DNA of 64,000 bases from Pyrrhoderma lamaoense (lineage: Eukaryota > Basidiomycota > Agaricomycetes > Hymenochaetales > Hymenochaetaceae), in the NCBI GenBank assembly GCA_002794735.1, contig NBAZ01000002.1:1922001-1986000 (forward strand), given 5' to 3'. The position numbers and the translations under genes were made by a program. The notes below the pieces were generated by a model. That model was not told where the DNA came from. It did not search any database and saw nothing but the letters and a program-made list of their open reading frames with translations. Shown here in pieces: positions 1-13,600 of this stretch; within the stretch, counting starts at the first letter, position 1, and the number at the start of each line of letters is the position of its first letter.

Positions 1-3000
1 ATAGGACGAGCCTAGACCCTGAACTGCCACGACGTCGATTAGAGTCTCATTGCCCACATAAACTGTTTCCATCCCCGTCTTCTCAATTGATTAGAACAAT
101 ATTCATAATGCCCAACAGATGTTACGCACCATAACAGATTCCCTTAAGGGATTATAGACTTCGAGTACTAAGGGCAGAGCAAAGAGCAAAACAATAGCTC
201 TCCAAATCCTGTCTTCAATAAGAAATAAAGCTAGGACAAAAGGCTTGGAACAATGAGATGGTTATCATGTACCAAGTATCATATACAAAACGTACCAGAA
301 TACGCAAGCATATCTGGGACCAAGACTTATAGCGTCGCATTTTGGATTTTTGGGAGATATATGCCGTGAGGATTGCACGCTTGTAAGTTGGACGAGTAAA
401 CCAATCATAAGAACCATTAGACCAGCAATCGTCTATGAATCATATCAGAAACGCAATTCACCTGACTACAAGTTGGTCCTTTATAGGTCCTGTTATAGTT
501 ATCCTCTGATATCAGTCTCTAAATACAAGGGAGGGAGACAGTAATGCAAAATCAGACGAAAACGTTGTATGTGGACAAGATCGATTAAGAGCGTGTGATA
601 GCGACCGTCGTGTTTCCGCAAGAAGATGGTAAGAATCAGTATGTCTTTCATATTACTAATTAGTACATTGATGGAATTAGTTGGTAAATGAAATTGTTTT
701 GTATACAAACTGCAACTCACAAACTTCGATGCATCATCTGAAAATAGGTGATGCATGGAGCGCAGAATTTAGATAGAAGTTCTCTTTTATTATACTGGTA
801 GTATATGCATCCAGGTTGTAAGCAAACGACGCTGATTATAAAAAGAGTAGAAACAGTTTGGAAACATGTGGCACCTTAAGATTGCGTTCTTTTGTGATTA
901 TACCAAATATAGAAGTATGGTAAATTATCATAGAACCTCCGCTCATTTTCTTTAATCAACTTACCTCTTTCTGTAGACCTTCCCTACACTATGTCGTTTC
1001 CATAGTATACTCGGCTAAATGGTAGGCTAGTAACAAGCACGATCACTGCTTGATACTCACTACTTTGATTGATTACTTAGACGAGTAAATCTATCTCTTA
1101 ATCTAGGGTTGAAGCAGACCAACATTCCTCACACATGACTGTATGCGTGCGCGTCGAGCCAGCTCGTCATTTCTTACCTGTAATGCATGAAGGTATAACG
1201 CACATCGTAGATAGTCCAAAGCTAAAGTAATTCTGCAGTAGGTGCCCTCAGGGCCACTATCCTTAAAGCTAAGGCGCGTGTTTCGCACAGTAAGCACCAT
1301 AAATAGCTGCATACACACACTTTTCAATTGATTAAACTACTCTCAGAAACGATTATAAAGTTGCTGGGTTATACTCTCCTTGTTAATTTTCAGGTTCAGA
1401 ATTTGAAAATTCGTTTCACCTGAAGATTAATCATCTATGAAAGTACTTCTCTCTTGGTATATTATATAGTGGTATATTGACTTTCCGTAGAATGGTGGCT
1501 ATAGTGTATGCGTGTTTCAAGGAGAATTTGGTCTATTTCAAAGCTCTTGTGCAAAATAACAAAGCATAGAATTTTAAGATTGACGAATGCCTTGTTATAA
1601 TTACCCATAATAACTTGGAACATACTGGATACCGTAGTAAGTCATCGCTTTTCCGGTTCAGGAACTTTGGAAATAGCTGTTCTTTCTGTTTGCCGTACTA
1701 GATAATAATGGAAACTAAGACAGACTGTGCATAATAGATCGGGAATTCTCTGTAACTTCTCGCTTCCGTAGGGCGGTACAGTTGGGCAATGGCATACACT
1801 AGTTGAGTTGAGCTTGGGCGGTCATCCTTCAGTTGTGATGCATAGTGTTTACAAAGCAGCGACTAGTAATGATCCTTGTAGATTTATATGTCTGGAGCAT
1901 GATATTCCACAAATGTTGCCAGCAGAATACTAGTGCTCATATGTATATCGTAATGCCACAAGACTAGAGTACTTGACAAATAAGAAATGGACAGGCAACC
2001 AGTACCACTAATTGGGAAGTGACTTGAACATATGCGGTCTAAGCGGCACGGGTCATGGCCACGAAAACTTTCGTACTCATCAAAGTCCTGCTTTTTTCTC
2101 TATAAACTTGGGTGTGACAGGTTTCATGGAATTTTGTCTTTCAATCCCTTTTCGTGCACACTCTCTGAGCTTCAAAGTCCGAACTAGCAAGGGCTTATGC
2201 AGCTGTCCAGTCTACATCCCAGTCCTAAAAGAATAAAACTTTGGCTTGTATATAGGTTTTACCTAGTAGAAATTATTTTATCTCATGGAACTTCACACGC
2301 AAAGCGTAAGTCAGACATACGATTGACTTTCTTGGGCAAGTAGTTGATCTGGGGGCGTAATCAATTTCAAATAACGGTATGCTTTTATTCGCCCGATGGA
2401 AGAGAAATATGTATGAGTAATGAAGCTTGCGAAATCGAACGATCTATACAATGAATTGTAAGGATGCGGTAGAGCTTTGAGGCACAGGTACCCGACCTCT
2501 CTTTTAGTGCAATGAAGCATTCCACGTTTCGGTGTGGAGATGTGTATTCTGTAGACTCATGCGCGTTTACATACATGTATGCATGATCATTACTGATATT
2601 TATCGGACCTAAGTCCCACAATCGCAGCTAGGTTGTTCACTGCGCTGTAGTTTTAACATGGATGCAAGAAATATCATAGTAAAACTGAGGTTGTTACTGG
2701 TTGTTTCGAGTCGATCGAAAACTTCTTTCTCTTCACCCAAAAAGGAATAGAGAGACATATGGTGGGAACCTTGCATCTACCTTGCCTTCTCCTTCTTATT
2801 GTTACTCTTTAAACAAACGGTTAACAACCTCGTATGTTGAGCTGTAACGATATCTCTTATGGAGGGTAATGCCCTACTTAACAATAGAATGGTTCTTTAT
2901 CGAGCCCCGGGTCGCCATACCTACAGTTCTGTATAACGATATGATTCCGTATCCGTTGAGTTAGTGAGAAAAGTAGAAAGACAAAAAGAATGCACAAGCG

Positions 3001-3846
3001 TTTCACTGCTTCTCATTGTAGAGCCTTTCTATCTTCTCGAAGTGATAGTAGATAGAAGCTGGGACACATAGTTTATCTCTTAATTGTTTTTGCACGCAAC
3101 TCCTATTCGAATACCCATACACGCGGCGAGGACTAAACGGACAGAAGATATTTGTTAGTTACAGGTTACTCCGTATTGAATTATGAAACCAGTTATTACG
3201 GTTGATCCATGTGTTTTGTAGAGAATGAGAGAACAAGGCGGTGTAGATGAGCGTATGTAAATTACGTGAGGGGTGGTGATGCATTCATGAATTGTGTACC
3301 CGAAGCCACAGACCGTCTCGGCGCGGGGCGGTATTACTATTCGTGTCATATTGAGTACTAAACAGCTTTGTTTACTGTTTGCATTCCTCTTCCCTTTCTT
3401 TCGCACCTCTTTTCTCATCATCCCGACGCCGCCAACGACTGCAACGAGTGCGCTAATTAACGACTAGACAGACAAAATTATTATTTTGATGCTGTTTTTG
3501 ACGACGAGCAGCTCCAATTGATAACGATTTACTTACACGATTTGCACCCGATCCTATCTAGGCTTAGCCCATCGTCTCCATCATTAATATCCAGTACTAG
3601 TGACTGCCACGCCCAGGTGGTGCTATAGGTCATCTATTTTCTGGACCTTCCTTTCTCAACTATACAACTACAACGTCGAGCTAGATATTTCATGTGTTAG
3701 TCGACACTGACGACAGCGAACTTAGCTCGATTTAGCACTTTCATCAATCTTCGATTCTGTTACGGCTTACTAGAGGCAGTCCATTCTTCCTCCGTCCTCG
3801 CACGCCTCTCTCTTATCTCCCTCCAGGAGTTTCACTCTCAGTCACA
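1..3846. other. Gene-poor left flank
   Basis: No convincing gene is seen on either strand. Open frames here are under 90 codons, lack recognisable domains, and do not join into longer proteins through plausible GT..AG introns. The sequence is AT-rich and of mixed composition. The last few hundred bases before 3847 become pyrimidine-rich (CT-rich blocks near 3640-3840), as expected of a fungal promoter and 5' leader for the gene that starts there. Confidence 0.6.
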
Positions 3847-5660
3847 ATGCTCAGCCCATCACCATGGCCCCAGTTGTCAACAAGACTATGTGCGTCAATG
3901 GCAGCGGCTGTACACTTCTCGTTTGTGATCAGCGTCGCGGCAGCACCGCTCGAACGTCGCCAAGAAAACACCCAAGCTAGTTCGACTGGAAACACGGTGG
4001 ACCCAAACGTTGGAGGTGTAACACCTCAAGTATGGGTGAGTTATTATTTTTTTCTGTTGCTCCCATCCATGAAAGGCGATTCAAAAAGCTCATGAAATGG
4101 GGAGTAGGTACCAGCGGTTGTAGTAGTTTTGATCTTGCTTGGTGTTTTCTGCGTTATTTGGACTAGAACAAATGTCATGAACCGATTAAGAGGCATCCGT
4201 ACACCACAAACAAGCGAAACTAGAGAAGTAACTGCTACACAGCTAGCAAATGGTGGTAGGAATGGGCGAAATGTCAATGCGACGACTCGTCCTAGAACAC
4301 GGCGTACGCGTCGCACACCTAGTCAAATGAGTACCACCTCTCTACCCGCTTATATGAAGGAACCAGGGGCACAGGAACTCGTAATTTTCCGTGGCCCAGA
4401 AGCTATGGACGCATCAGATGCTATTGCAGAGGCTAGGGAGGCAGAGGATCATGAAGACGAAAGAGATTCTACATCAATAATTAGATCCGAGCCTCCCGAG
4501 AGCTCAACCGAGCATCACCTTCAAGCCGACAGTGACAGTGTAGATAACGAAAACCTAAATGTCGGAACAACAACTGAAGGCCATCACCGGAGCTCGTCAA
4601 GAGACACGGTGGATAGCCGTGTCGCCCTCATTCATCCAACCTATGAAGTTCCTTCAGAAGCCCCACCAGAATATGATTTCGAACCAGGTCACCGTGAATC
4701 TTCTTCGCTTCCTAGTATACTTGTTCCTCCTGGCCTTGCCACCTCACCTGAGCCCACTTCACCTGGTCTTTCCTCTCTATCCCAATCCAATGTACAAACA
4801 CCGGTCGCCGCATCTAATCCATTGACACCTGAATCTCCTCAAAGTAGTCGGCGATCTCGCATAGCCTCCCGTGTATCTAATCTCTTGCACTTCAGAAATA
4901 GTTCAAGCATCTCAAGTATTCCGCCATTGGCCGAATCCGAGCCTCAAGCGCGGCTTTCCGTCACGGGTACAAGCTCAAATGCGGCTATATCTGCAATTTC
5001 ATTAAACGATCCTCCAGCTTCACCACCGACCACACCACCTGCCCAACACACCCGACATCGATATTCACAATCAGGTGGTTCTAGCTCAACTCTGAATCTT
5101 GCTCTTCCGTTCCGTACTTTATCCCGAACCCGTTCACGTTCTTCAAATAATTTAAATAGTGGAATTATTGCGGGTTCTCGTTCTCAAGCAAACCTAGCTT
5201 CTCGTTCATCTCTTTCGCTTAGTCTCGCCGCAGGTTCGTCTCCTATCGGTGCGCCACTATCCCATACCTGGTTAGAACAGAAATCCTGTTTCCGCGAGGT
5301 GGGCCAACACCGGAACAGTTGAAACTCCTCAGTTCAAAGGACAATCCTAGGCGATTTGGAGTCCCATATGGAGAGCAAGCTGTTGCTCACGCGGAGCAAA
5401 GTCGCCTTGATCTTGCCTTAGACCCACCTCCTATATTTGAGAGCCCAACTGCAGAAGCTGGGCCAAGCGCTTCTCGGCATAGTGAAGATGATGAGGACCC
5501 TGATGCTCTGCCTTCTGATACACAGCAGCAAAATAACGATAACAACTCTTCGTCAAGTCTAGAACGTAGTCGATCCACTGATCGTTGGCAAGAAACCTGG
5601 CAAGAAAATTCATCGATGCATATCGATTCTGCTCGAATAATTGTCCCGTTGTTTATGTAA
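3847..5660 (+). CDS. Single-pass membrane protein with signal peptide and long Ser/Pro-rich tail
   Basis: Function unknown. Exon 1 (3847-4035) encodes an N-terminal hydrophobic segment like a signal peptide, followed by a dibasic site (LERR) of the Kex2 type. A phase-0 intron (4036-4107, GTGAGT..TAG) follows. Exon 2 opens with one transmembrane helix (VPAVVVVLILLGVFCVIW), then an Arg-rich stop-transfer stretch and about 380 residues of Ser/Thr/Pro-rich, acidic and basic low-complexity sequence, presumably cytosolic. Near the C-terminus are ordered blocks, FPRGGPTPEQLKLLSS and RFGVPYGEQAVAHAEQ, that look conserved; my impression is that similar blocks occur in uncharacterised basidiomycete proteins. 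The frame drops by one base near 5266-5268 (ACC before TGG). Reading ACCC there joins both halves into one protein of about 580 residues; without it translation would stop at 5322. The tail end (after about 5600) is uncertain. Confidence 0.8.
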
Positions 5661-6750
5661 ATCATAATCCATATGAGCTGGGGTTCAATGGATATTGTGA
5701 CACATATGACTTTGAATGGCCATAGTGCACTTACCCTTCTACATATCTCGGATTAAAAATTTTATGTAAACATCCTGTTACTCCATGTTACCTGTTCCCC
5801 TCCTTACCTTTAGTTGAACATTGTTTAGTACCATCTCTCTCAAAATTCATGTCGATACCTTTACATCTATCGTCCCTGTTGTCCTCCCATTCCTACTTCT
5901 ATTGTATATACTGATGTGGCCTTCTTGTACTCCTACTGTCTCTTTTTTCTGCATCTCAATCAAGTCTGGCCGATCCTGTCCTTTAACACATCTTTCCCTA
6001 GCTTATGTACTTTCATTTCTCTATTTCTTCCTTGTTTATACCTTTTTTGGATTCATTCCTGATCTCCTGGGCTAATTCATGATCTCTCTTTTCTCTCTTT
6101 GTTATAGCATCGTCTTTTTTTCCCACCAATATGTATTTAGCAGATAATTTTTACTGTAGAACAAACATTTGATAGCTCTTTTGCTCAATGAACACCTTCG
6201 CCTCGCCTGGGCTTTCAGTGAACAGCCTGGCCGTTTGAGTGATAAAATTAAGGGCCTTTGGTTGGTGTGTTGAATGCATTCTTATCCCAATTAATCGGAA
6301 CTTAATATCATATAGTAAAGCTGTTTGGCCAGTGGCTTGCTATGCTTTGGTCTCGTGACTGTTCTCTTTTACTAAAACGTACCTCGGCCTCACGGCCTCA
6401 GCTGATAAATATACCACTATTATAAACGAAATTGAAGGTAAAACCCACTCAACAAATACCTAAAGAGTACGGTCTACAACTCCCATACACAAATTATGAG
6501 CCTTTCGGAGTTCCGGGCCATATTGTTGGTATTCTCGGGGATGCATCTCTCAGCCCGAGAGTAAGCTTCCTAACATAGGTAGAATCTGAAAATGTGTTTT
6601 TTGAGTTCCTCGCCAAGCTTAAGTTGAGGACGAAGGCCAGCTGTCCACTTCTCCCACAAAACTAGCTATCTACCTTTGGTTCCTTCACCCTGCTTCTTTG
6701 TTCACCTCAATTCCAAACTTCCAAACTTCAGTTGAGATAAAACAGAGAAC
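5661..6750. other. Intergenic region
   Basis: No gene seen. T-rich and CT-rich stretches follow the upstream stop codon, and the last 150 bases are CT-rich before the transporter start at 6751. It probably holds the 3' end of one gene and the promoter of the next. Confidence 0.55.
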
Positions 6751-9529
6751 ATGTCCATTTCAAGGGAAGAGACAATAAACTTAGATCCAGGTTTATCCAC
6801 TCGCAACTCGTTTGTTAAAGACGAAGCAGGTCCCTATTACCCCGGAGCTCCAAGAAAGGAGATAGGACTGACATAGAGATTTTGGTATTCTCTGAGGTTG
6901 ATCCCGAGGATCCAAAGAACTGGTCATCAAGGAGGAAAGTTGGTGTAGTAGTTATCCTGTGTATTCTGGTTTTTATTTCGTAAGATCCACCAAGTAACAA
7001 ACTACTGTCCCGAACTGATGTTGTAAAATGGCCAGAGTCTTTGGTTCTTCCTCGTACGTGAGTGTTACTCAAGTCTCATCTCGACCACACCTTAATCAAA
7101 CAAGCAAATCACAGGCCCCTGGAGAAAAGCAGATACGAGAAATGTTTCACGTAAATGCGGACGTAGCCAGCACTGGCTTGACAGTATACGTTCTCGGATT
7201 TGCCTTTGGACCTTTGTTATGTATGTTTCAGTAACCTTTTTTTATCGCAAAACTACAATTCATTCATTCATCCTTTTTAACCTTTTCAGGGGGTAAGCTA
7301 TGTATACTTTAATTGAAACTCGCAAAACTAAAATCTCATTTCCTATAATGACACAAGGGCCCTTAAGCGAAATGCATGGCCGAAAGCTCCCATACTTAAT
7401 ATCCTGGCCTTTGCTTATTGGTATGTTAGATTATTGTGTACTTTCAATTCATATTGTAACGTCGATGAATAGCGGTCTTAACACCATCCGCTTGGGTGAA
7501 TAATCTACCTGTTATTATGGTCTGTGAGTATTAGACTCTTTTGTTTATAAATAGGTAGTGCACTTACTCAATGTTTTGTTCAGTCAGATTCCTAGCTGGG
7601 TGTATGTCATCTTGCCCTCTTAATAAGTACGTCTCAATCTCCTCACTGGATATATTTTCAATTCATTCTTACTATAACTATTAAGTGCATCGGGTATCAT
7701 CTCAGAGTAAATCTCCAAACCAGAAAACTAAACAACATCGACTAATGTCTAAATTCAATTAGTTTATACTCTTCTACTCCTCGGATGCTTGGGAAAGGTA
7801 TGAGATAATTGCATCCTTTTCTCTCACGGATCTTATTGTTATGTAGCTATTGGCTACTAGTATGTTGAACAACTGACCAAATAAGGAAGAAGCTGATAGG
7901 CTATGTTGTTAAAAAGTGCCTTCACTCCTCTTTCAGGCCCTATACTTGGGACTGTCTTTGGACTTTCATTGCGGCTCATCTAACTCATGGGTAAGCCAAG
8001 ATTCTATAGCTTAAACAGATAATACGGGCCTAATTGTGCATTTTTGTAAGCCTCTGGGTTATTCGGATTCATTGGATTATGGTCATTGCTACTTGGCCTT
8101 TGGTTTTCCTTCTTCCAGAGACTTATGGACCAACGATATTGTCACGTAGGGCTGAAGAGAAAAGAAGCCAGGGAAGGACGAACGTTTTCTCTGCTTATGA
8201 GCTAGACTCAATGACGAAGAATGAACTTCTGAAGAAGCACATAGGAAGACCGTTCGGTACGAGTAATATGTAATTGATATAGCTCATTTTAATATCGTCG
8301 ATATCCAATCCTCAGTAATGTTATTTATTGAGTCAATTATTATTGGTGCAGCGATTTGGGTGTCTTTAGCTTACAGTATCATATAGTGAGCTATACCTTC
8401 TTGATCTTAGTAATTAAATTCACTGATGCAGCTATTAGTTTCTTTTTTGAAGTGTACCCTGTAGTTTTCGTGGAACAGGTACAAGCTATATCGGAAAATG
8501 ACAATATGCCAAATATACTAAAGCTTACAACTCCTAGAATCATTTCGAGTTTCAACTTGCTGGATTACCGTTTCTCGCTATCTACATAGGGATGATTATT
8601 TGTGTTGTGACTACCGATACCCTTACTCAGAAGTCACGACATATCAGGATACCTTTTGTCGACCCACCACATATAGGGACTCCTGTAGATGCTCCAGAAG
8701 CCGGCCTCAAAGTCGTACTTATAGCATGGTGAGTGAACGTCTTTATACACCATATTCATAACACATACAGTCCTGATCATCCATGTGCCTCAGCTTACTT
8801 ATGCCAGCTTCCATGTTCTGGTTCGCTTGGTGATTGATCTTATCCATCTACAGTGCCTTCAGAATACTGAAATCATGCGTGGCTTTATGTTCATGGCCTT
8901 GTAGGACCAGTAAGGGAAACGTTCATTGGATATCCCCTACACTTGCTGGTGTGCCCTTTGGGTATTCCATGTTGTCTATAGTAAGAGAAGTTGTAAAATA
9001 GTCTCAGAGTATGCGCTAAATGGACTGTGAAGTTTTATTCATTTTCTACATAGTAAGTAACAAACCCTATGGACCCTAGCATTCAATGTCAACACTGCCG
9101 AGGATTTATCACTCAATTTTCAGTTCGGCGAGGAATTATGGAATCTATTCATCAAGTGCCTCTGCATCGAATACTCTCGCAAGATCCATTATTGCATCAA
9201 TATTTCCCATCCTTGCACATCCTATACTGAATAAACTTGGTAGTGATTGGGGTGGTATGTATTTTAAAGGCGACATACGAGGGTACAGATTTGATTTTTA
9301 TGTCTAAGTAGTATCTCTTTTTGGGTTCTTATCCCTCGGACTTATGCCAATACCTGTTCTTTTTGTGCGTTATGGACCTATACTCCGGGAAAAATCGCAT
9401 TTCATTCGCGAATCTCAGCGTATCGAATATGAGATGCGTCATAGAAGAGATCAAGAAAAGCAGGTCAAAGAAACACGAATGTTTCAGAAAGACAATGAAG
9501 AAAGTGCTACTGGCCCCGTCAGTGTATAG
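6751..9529 (+). CDS. MFS transporter (drug/polyamine H+ antiporter type), frame broken
   Basis: A 12-TM major facilitator of the fungal DHA1 type, expected to export small molecules across the plasma membrane. Recognisable blocks appear in the correct order: DPEDPKNWSSRRK before TM1 (6900-6940), APGEKQIREMF then FGPLLW and GPLSEMHGRK (7114-7390, the loop 2-3 motif), RFLAGC (about 7587), GPILGTVF, FLLPETYGPTILSRRAEEK after TM6 (8105-8165), FFFEVYPVV, GLPFLAIYIG (8560), VHWISPTLAGVPFGYSML (8915-8975), SIIASIFPI (9185-9210) and LMPIPVLFVRYGPILREKS (9340-9395). It is split by many short introns. One is flanked by an apparent 3-nt exon at 7290-7292. Single-base frame drops are needed near 6866 and 7955. 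The stretch between 7640 and 7930, which should hold the motif after TM5, could not be fully resolved. It is either a real gene seen through sequence errors or a young pseudogene; I favour the former because the conserved blocks are intact. Confidence 0.75.
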
Positions 9530-9797
9530 CGTGACGATGACAAGCTCCCGTTTTGGAAAGGAACAGTACCAGGTCTGGTAAAGAGTCTAAAAGACGATTC
9601 AATACTAAACATGACATATCTATCGATTACGTACAGTTTATCAATACATTTTCTATAAAAAGTAATAGTAAAGTAGACCATTCAGGATTGTTAGTCCCCA
9701 CATGAGAGGACATGTAGTTTAAGTCTCCCATGGAATTTGATAGCTATTTCCTCGGCTACGATCTTCACTCTACCTTGTTCGTTAGTGTAGCAAAAAC

Positions 9798-10640
9798 ATG
9801 TCTAGACCTAATAATCATGAGGGCGCCGAAGATAAGGTGCTAGTTTCCTAACAAACATCAAACGCCGCGTATACGTAAACCGCACTTCAAGAGAGAAATG
9901 ACGCCTAGATCCTTGCGAAGCAGAGCGCCCCAGTTGACAGGAATATCAGTAGTTAATTACCTGGTAACTAAATCATCAAGGGCAAATTTCATAGAAGTAC
10001 ATGTAGAGTATTCTGCGAGAAGCTTTTGCCAAATAACTACAAAAAAGGTTTCAGAAGATGACTTCTTGTTATCCCTTGTGTCCACTGATTTGGATTTGAA
10101 GATAAACGGAGAGAATGGGGAACCACAAGGCAACCATCAATAATTAATAGTAAGAGAGACCGTCATCGGATCCGTCCTTTATAAGCGACAAATTACACGT
10201 ATTTCAATTCCAGTAGATATTCCGAAACCATTAGAACGCCTTGTCCCAGCATATTTTGTTGAAGTATGCACAAATAATTGATTTAGCATTTCTCTCTGAC
10301 ATACCAGAATATTGAACCTGTGGTAAAAATAACTCATCGGCTTCCGATTATTCTTGTGTTCCCGAAAGAATGTATGTTCTTTTCTAAATTTAGAATAAGT
10401 TAATTAGATCAGCTACATACATACAGGAGAAAGAGTATGTCTGGAGGTAACTCATTCAAGTTCCGCGGCGTCCATTCGGCTTTCCAATTTCACTACAATC
10501 TGTCTTTCTCGAGAGGTATGTTACTATAGTTAGCTTTGGTTTAGCCGACGCTTAGATAACGACTAAATTTATACTTTTTAGTATAGCATGAATCTTATCG
10601 TTTGATCCAGTACGTTGGCGAGAGAAAGAAGATTTGGTGA
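9798..10640 (+). other. Partly readable multi-exon locus, possibly arrestin-like
   Basis: ATG at 9798 opens 13 codons; a 55-nt intron (9837-9891, GTGCTA..CAAG) keeps phase into a frame running to 10140. The same frame, after one TAA at 10141 and a TAG at 10150, resumes as ETVIGSVLYKRQITRISIPV and on to 10258, where an intron (GTATGC..CCAG, about 10259-10309) leads to NIEPVVKITHRLPIILVFP. A further piece near 10436-10509 reads LEVTHSSSAAS. The alternation of beta-strand-like stretches and the motif order (ISVVNYLVTKSSRANFIEV, then ISIPVDIPKPLERLVPAYF, then LPIILVFP) resembles a C-terminal arrestin domain. That identification is weak. The in-frame stops mean either an unrecognised intron or decay. 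Confidence 0.35.
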
Positions 10641-13600
10641 ATGGGGATGCTGTGTAGGACAGCCCAGTCGGTTTGGCTGTATACACTCAACACTTTAGCG
10701 CCGAAGATACACATAGATCAGGCAGTAACAACAGTAACTTTCTAGGTGAAATGAAATTTGGGGACAAAAATCACAAGATACGAATTGCCACGAAACATAT
10801 GAGACTCGCCAAACGTCATCATCTTTGTGCGGCGCAAGAATATCGCGCCAGGATGGCGGAAAACAAAGGTTCACATTTAAAAGCACGAATTAGGGAAGCC
10901 ATGGTGGGGAACTATAGTAGTTCCTTGGATTTTACTTTGTGCGCCAGTTGCTGAGCACGTGTTGAATTCTTGCAGTAGATCGGCCCCTCACAGAACCGTA
11001 TAAAGTTGTTGTTCGGAGAAAGTACGCTCAAGGTGTCATCTAAACCTGAACCTCGTGCCCAAAGGTTTTACAATACGGCCCTTTATTGGCATATTCCCCA
11101 GGTCAAGGAAGGATGACGCATTACTGGTGGAAACTGCGGTAGGTCCTTGTGAAGTAGACACAAAGGGAGATTGTTTCTCCCATGCATGGGGGTGAGATCG
11201 GGAGTGAGATGCGCACTCTGAGAAAGGAACTTTGCTATTCACCGCTCTGCCGATACAGTCGAGAAGTATTAAGGACACGGGGGAACGTTCATGGGGAAAG
11301 TCCGTAGAGGGGACCCCCGAACTCAAAGAAAGAACCGCGTAGATATCCAAAAAGGACATAAGGTGCATCTCACGAAACGAGGAGACCGTACTCTACGGAA
11401 AGATGCTTGCAAAGGGATCAATAACACAGGGGTATCACCTAGCTGGAATGAGCGTCACTGATATCGGTGTCAAAGAAGACGACTTTGCGTGCTCACACAA
11501 TCAAATTCTGACGCAGAAGTTATCAACTTCAGAGAAAGCTTTTGTAGAAACATGACGACAAATCATCCAATGAGGTCGATCATTTGAAACAAGAGGTTGA
11601 GCTTCAGGCACGTGCGGGAATTGATGAGAGTATGAGAAGGGCTTAATACATGTAAGTACTGCTATTCTTTTCCTCCTCGAGCTAGTGTATGCGATTCTTT
11701 AAGAGGATAGGTTACTGATGTATCCCTTTCGTCCTTTGGACCTTCATCACAGAACATCAACCAACAACGTGATCGCAATTACACATATCTCAAATCTAGA
11801 TCCAACAATTGAGCAAAACTGTTGATATTCGCTGCGGAAAGAGATTAGTTGTATTCGCGGTGTTAACTGCGAAACTAAAGTTCGATGATCTAGAAGTGAT
11901 AAAGTGGAATTCCTATGTTGTTCATATGAAACATGTCAGTTTACTCTATTTCATTGAGACATTATTGAAGCTGTCAGTTTCGTAAACATAACCTAAAGTC
12001 CAGTCACGGTACATTACTAAGTGATGGATCAATTCTCAAGTTACTAAAGGGGACATACTTGGGAAAGCAAGTTCTAGCTTTCACTACGTGTATGTGGCAA
12101 GAGAGTATGCCGACAGTTTACTAACTCAAACCAAGGATAATTTGTAGGCTCATCGTCTCAAGTGACTGCATGGCTGCAATCTCCTACTTCAATCTTAGGG
12201 ATAGAGTACCCAGTTTGGATATGCATACGCCCCGCTGGAGTCCAAAGTCATTAAGATAGTTTTAAGGGACCATATCTCATAACTAAAGAAGTTCTCATGA
12301 AGAGAACTATGTCTTATGAGCAGGGAAGTTCGGTAAGGTCCGTCGGTATCTCGGAGTTCGATATCGGCGAATTGGAGTTGTACATGTAAGACTAAAGACA
12401 AGTCCCCCGATTGTCTTGTGGTGCCCTGAGTTTTTCGGGGTCTGTATTAGTATAAATGCAAGTCAGAAGACATGAAAACCGTACGAAAGAGAGATAACAA
12501 GTCGTTTTTTCACAAACACAAGCATAAAAGAACATAGTACGTGTATCATAATCAGATAACACCATTGCTTATGAAGTGGTCACAAGGGCTGCGGTATTTC
12601 TTGCCACCTAGATTTCATCTAACAAGAAAACAGTTTGAAGGCTGAAAAATGAAGAAATGACAGATAAATCAAACATTTGTTTATTACCATGATGTACTCA
12701 CGCCAAAAACGGGCTAAGTTGAGTTTTGGAGATATCTACTTCATAATTCCCTTCCCCGAGAGGTACGCAATTTTATCCTACTCCGTTCCCGTCGTCTTTC
12801 GCTTCAATACCTTACATCTAGTAGCTCGCACAAACACTACCAATGGATATCGCAAATCCAATGATCGAATGAGAAAAAAAGGGAAATGGACGTCATAATT
12901 TATTCAGGATCCTTACTTGTCTCGTTGTATCAATACGCATAAATTTGCGACGGTATCCTAAAGAATTATTACTTGATAAATGCTTATAATCGAAGAAAAA
13001 AATCAGAAAAAATCAGCACAACACTCGTGGGTAAGCGAAGTCTACAGAAGAATCAGGCTTACTAACAAGTACACCGTGACGAGTTAGGATGACAAAACGG
13101 GTGCAATTAAGTACTTCGTCCGGCCTTTTCTTTCTTGCTAATATCTCTTGGGCCTGATGGTTGCTTCTATGCGGAGAAGAGGTGCCTGTGAAAGAAGGGA
13201 GGAAAGCCATAGAGGGAGGGTAGAGCGTGCTTCTGGAAGCATATAATTTTCTTCCGTGACTGGACACGGTCCACTCACATTAGGCCGGCACGACAGTATA
13301 GTTTCGAGGGTGATCAATACGGCATGGTACTGAACCCGCCGTATTTTGATGAGAATCGGTATGCCGGGCTGATTAAGTTCTCAAAACTGTTTTAAGTAAG
13401 TCCCAGATGTCGCTTTTCACCTCAGTGCATACATGTACCTAACGATCACCGGCTAATATCAGAGTCCGCGGAGCAGTATCGTTCCAGAGAAGAGGAATTA
13501 GTAGGCGCGCTTGTTAAAGATCGTTAGCTACAATGATTTCTTAGCTGTCATTGAACATATGGGGGTTACATGGAAGCCTAGGCCAGCGGAAAATGAAATC

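Noticed and set aside
6751..9529. MFS locus as a clear pseudogene
   Set aside because: The breaks I could resolve are one-base drops like those in genes with intact catalytic sites elsewhere in the window, and the transporter motifs are preserved; decay is not proven.
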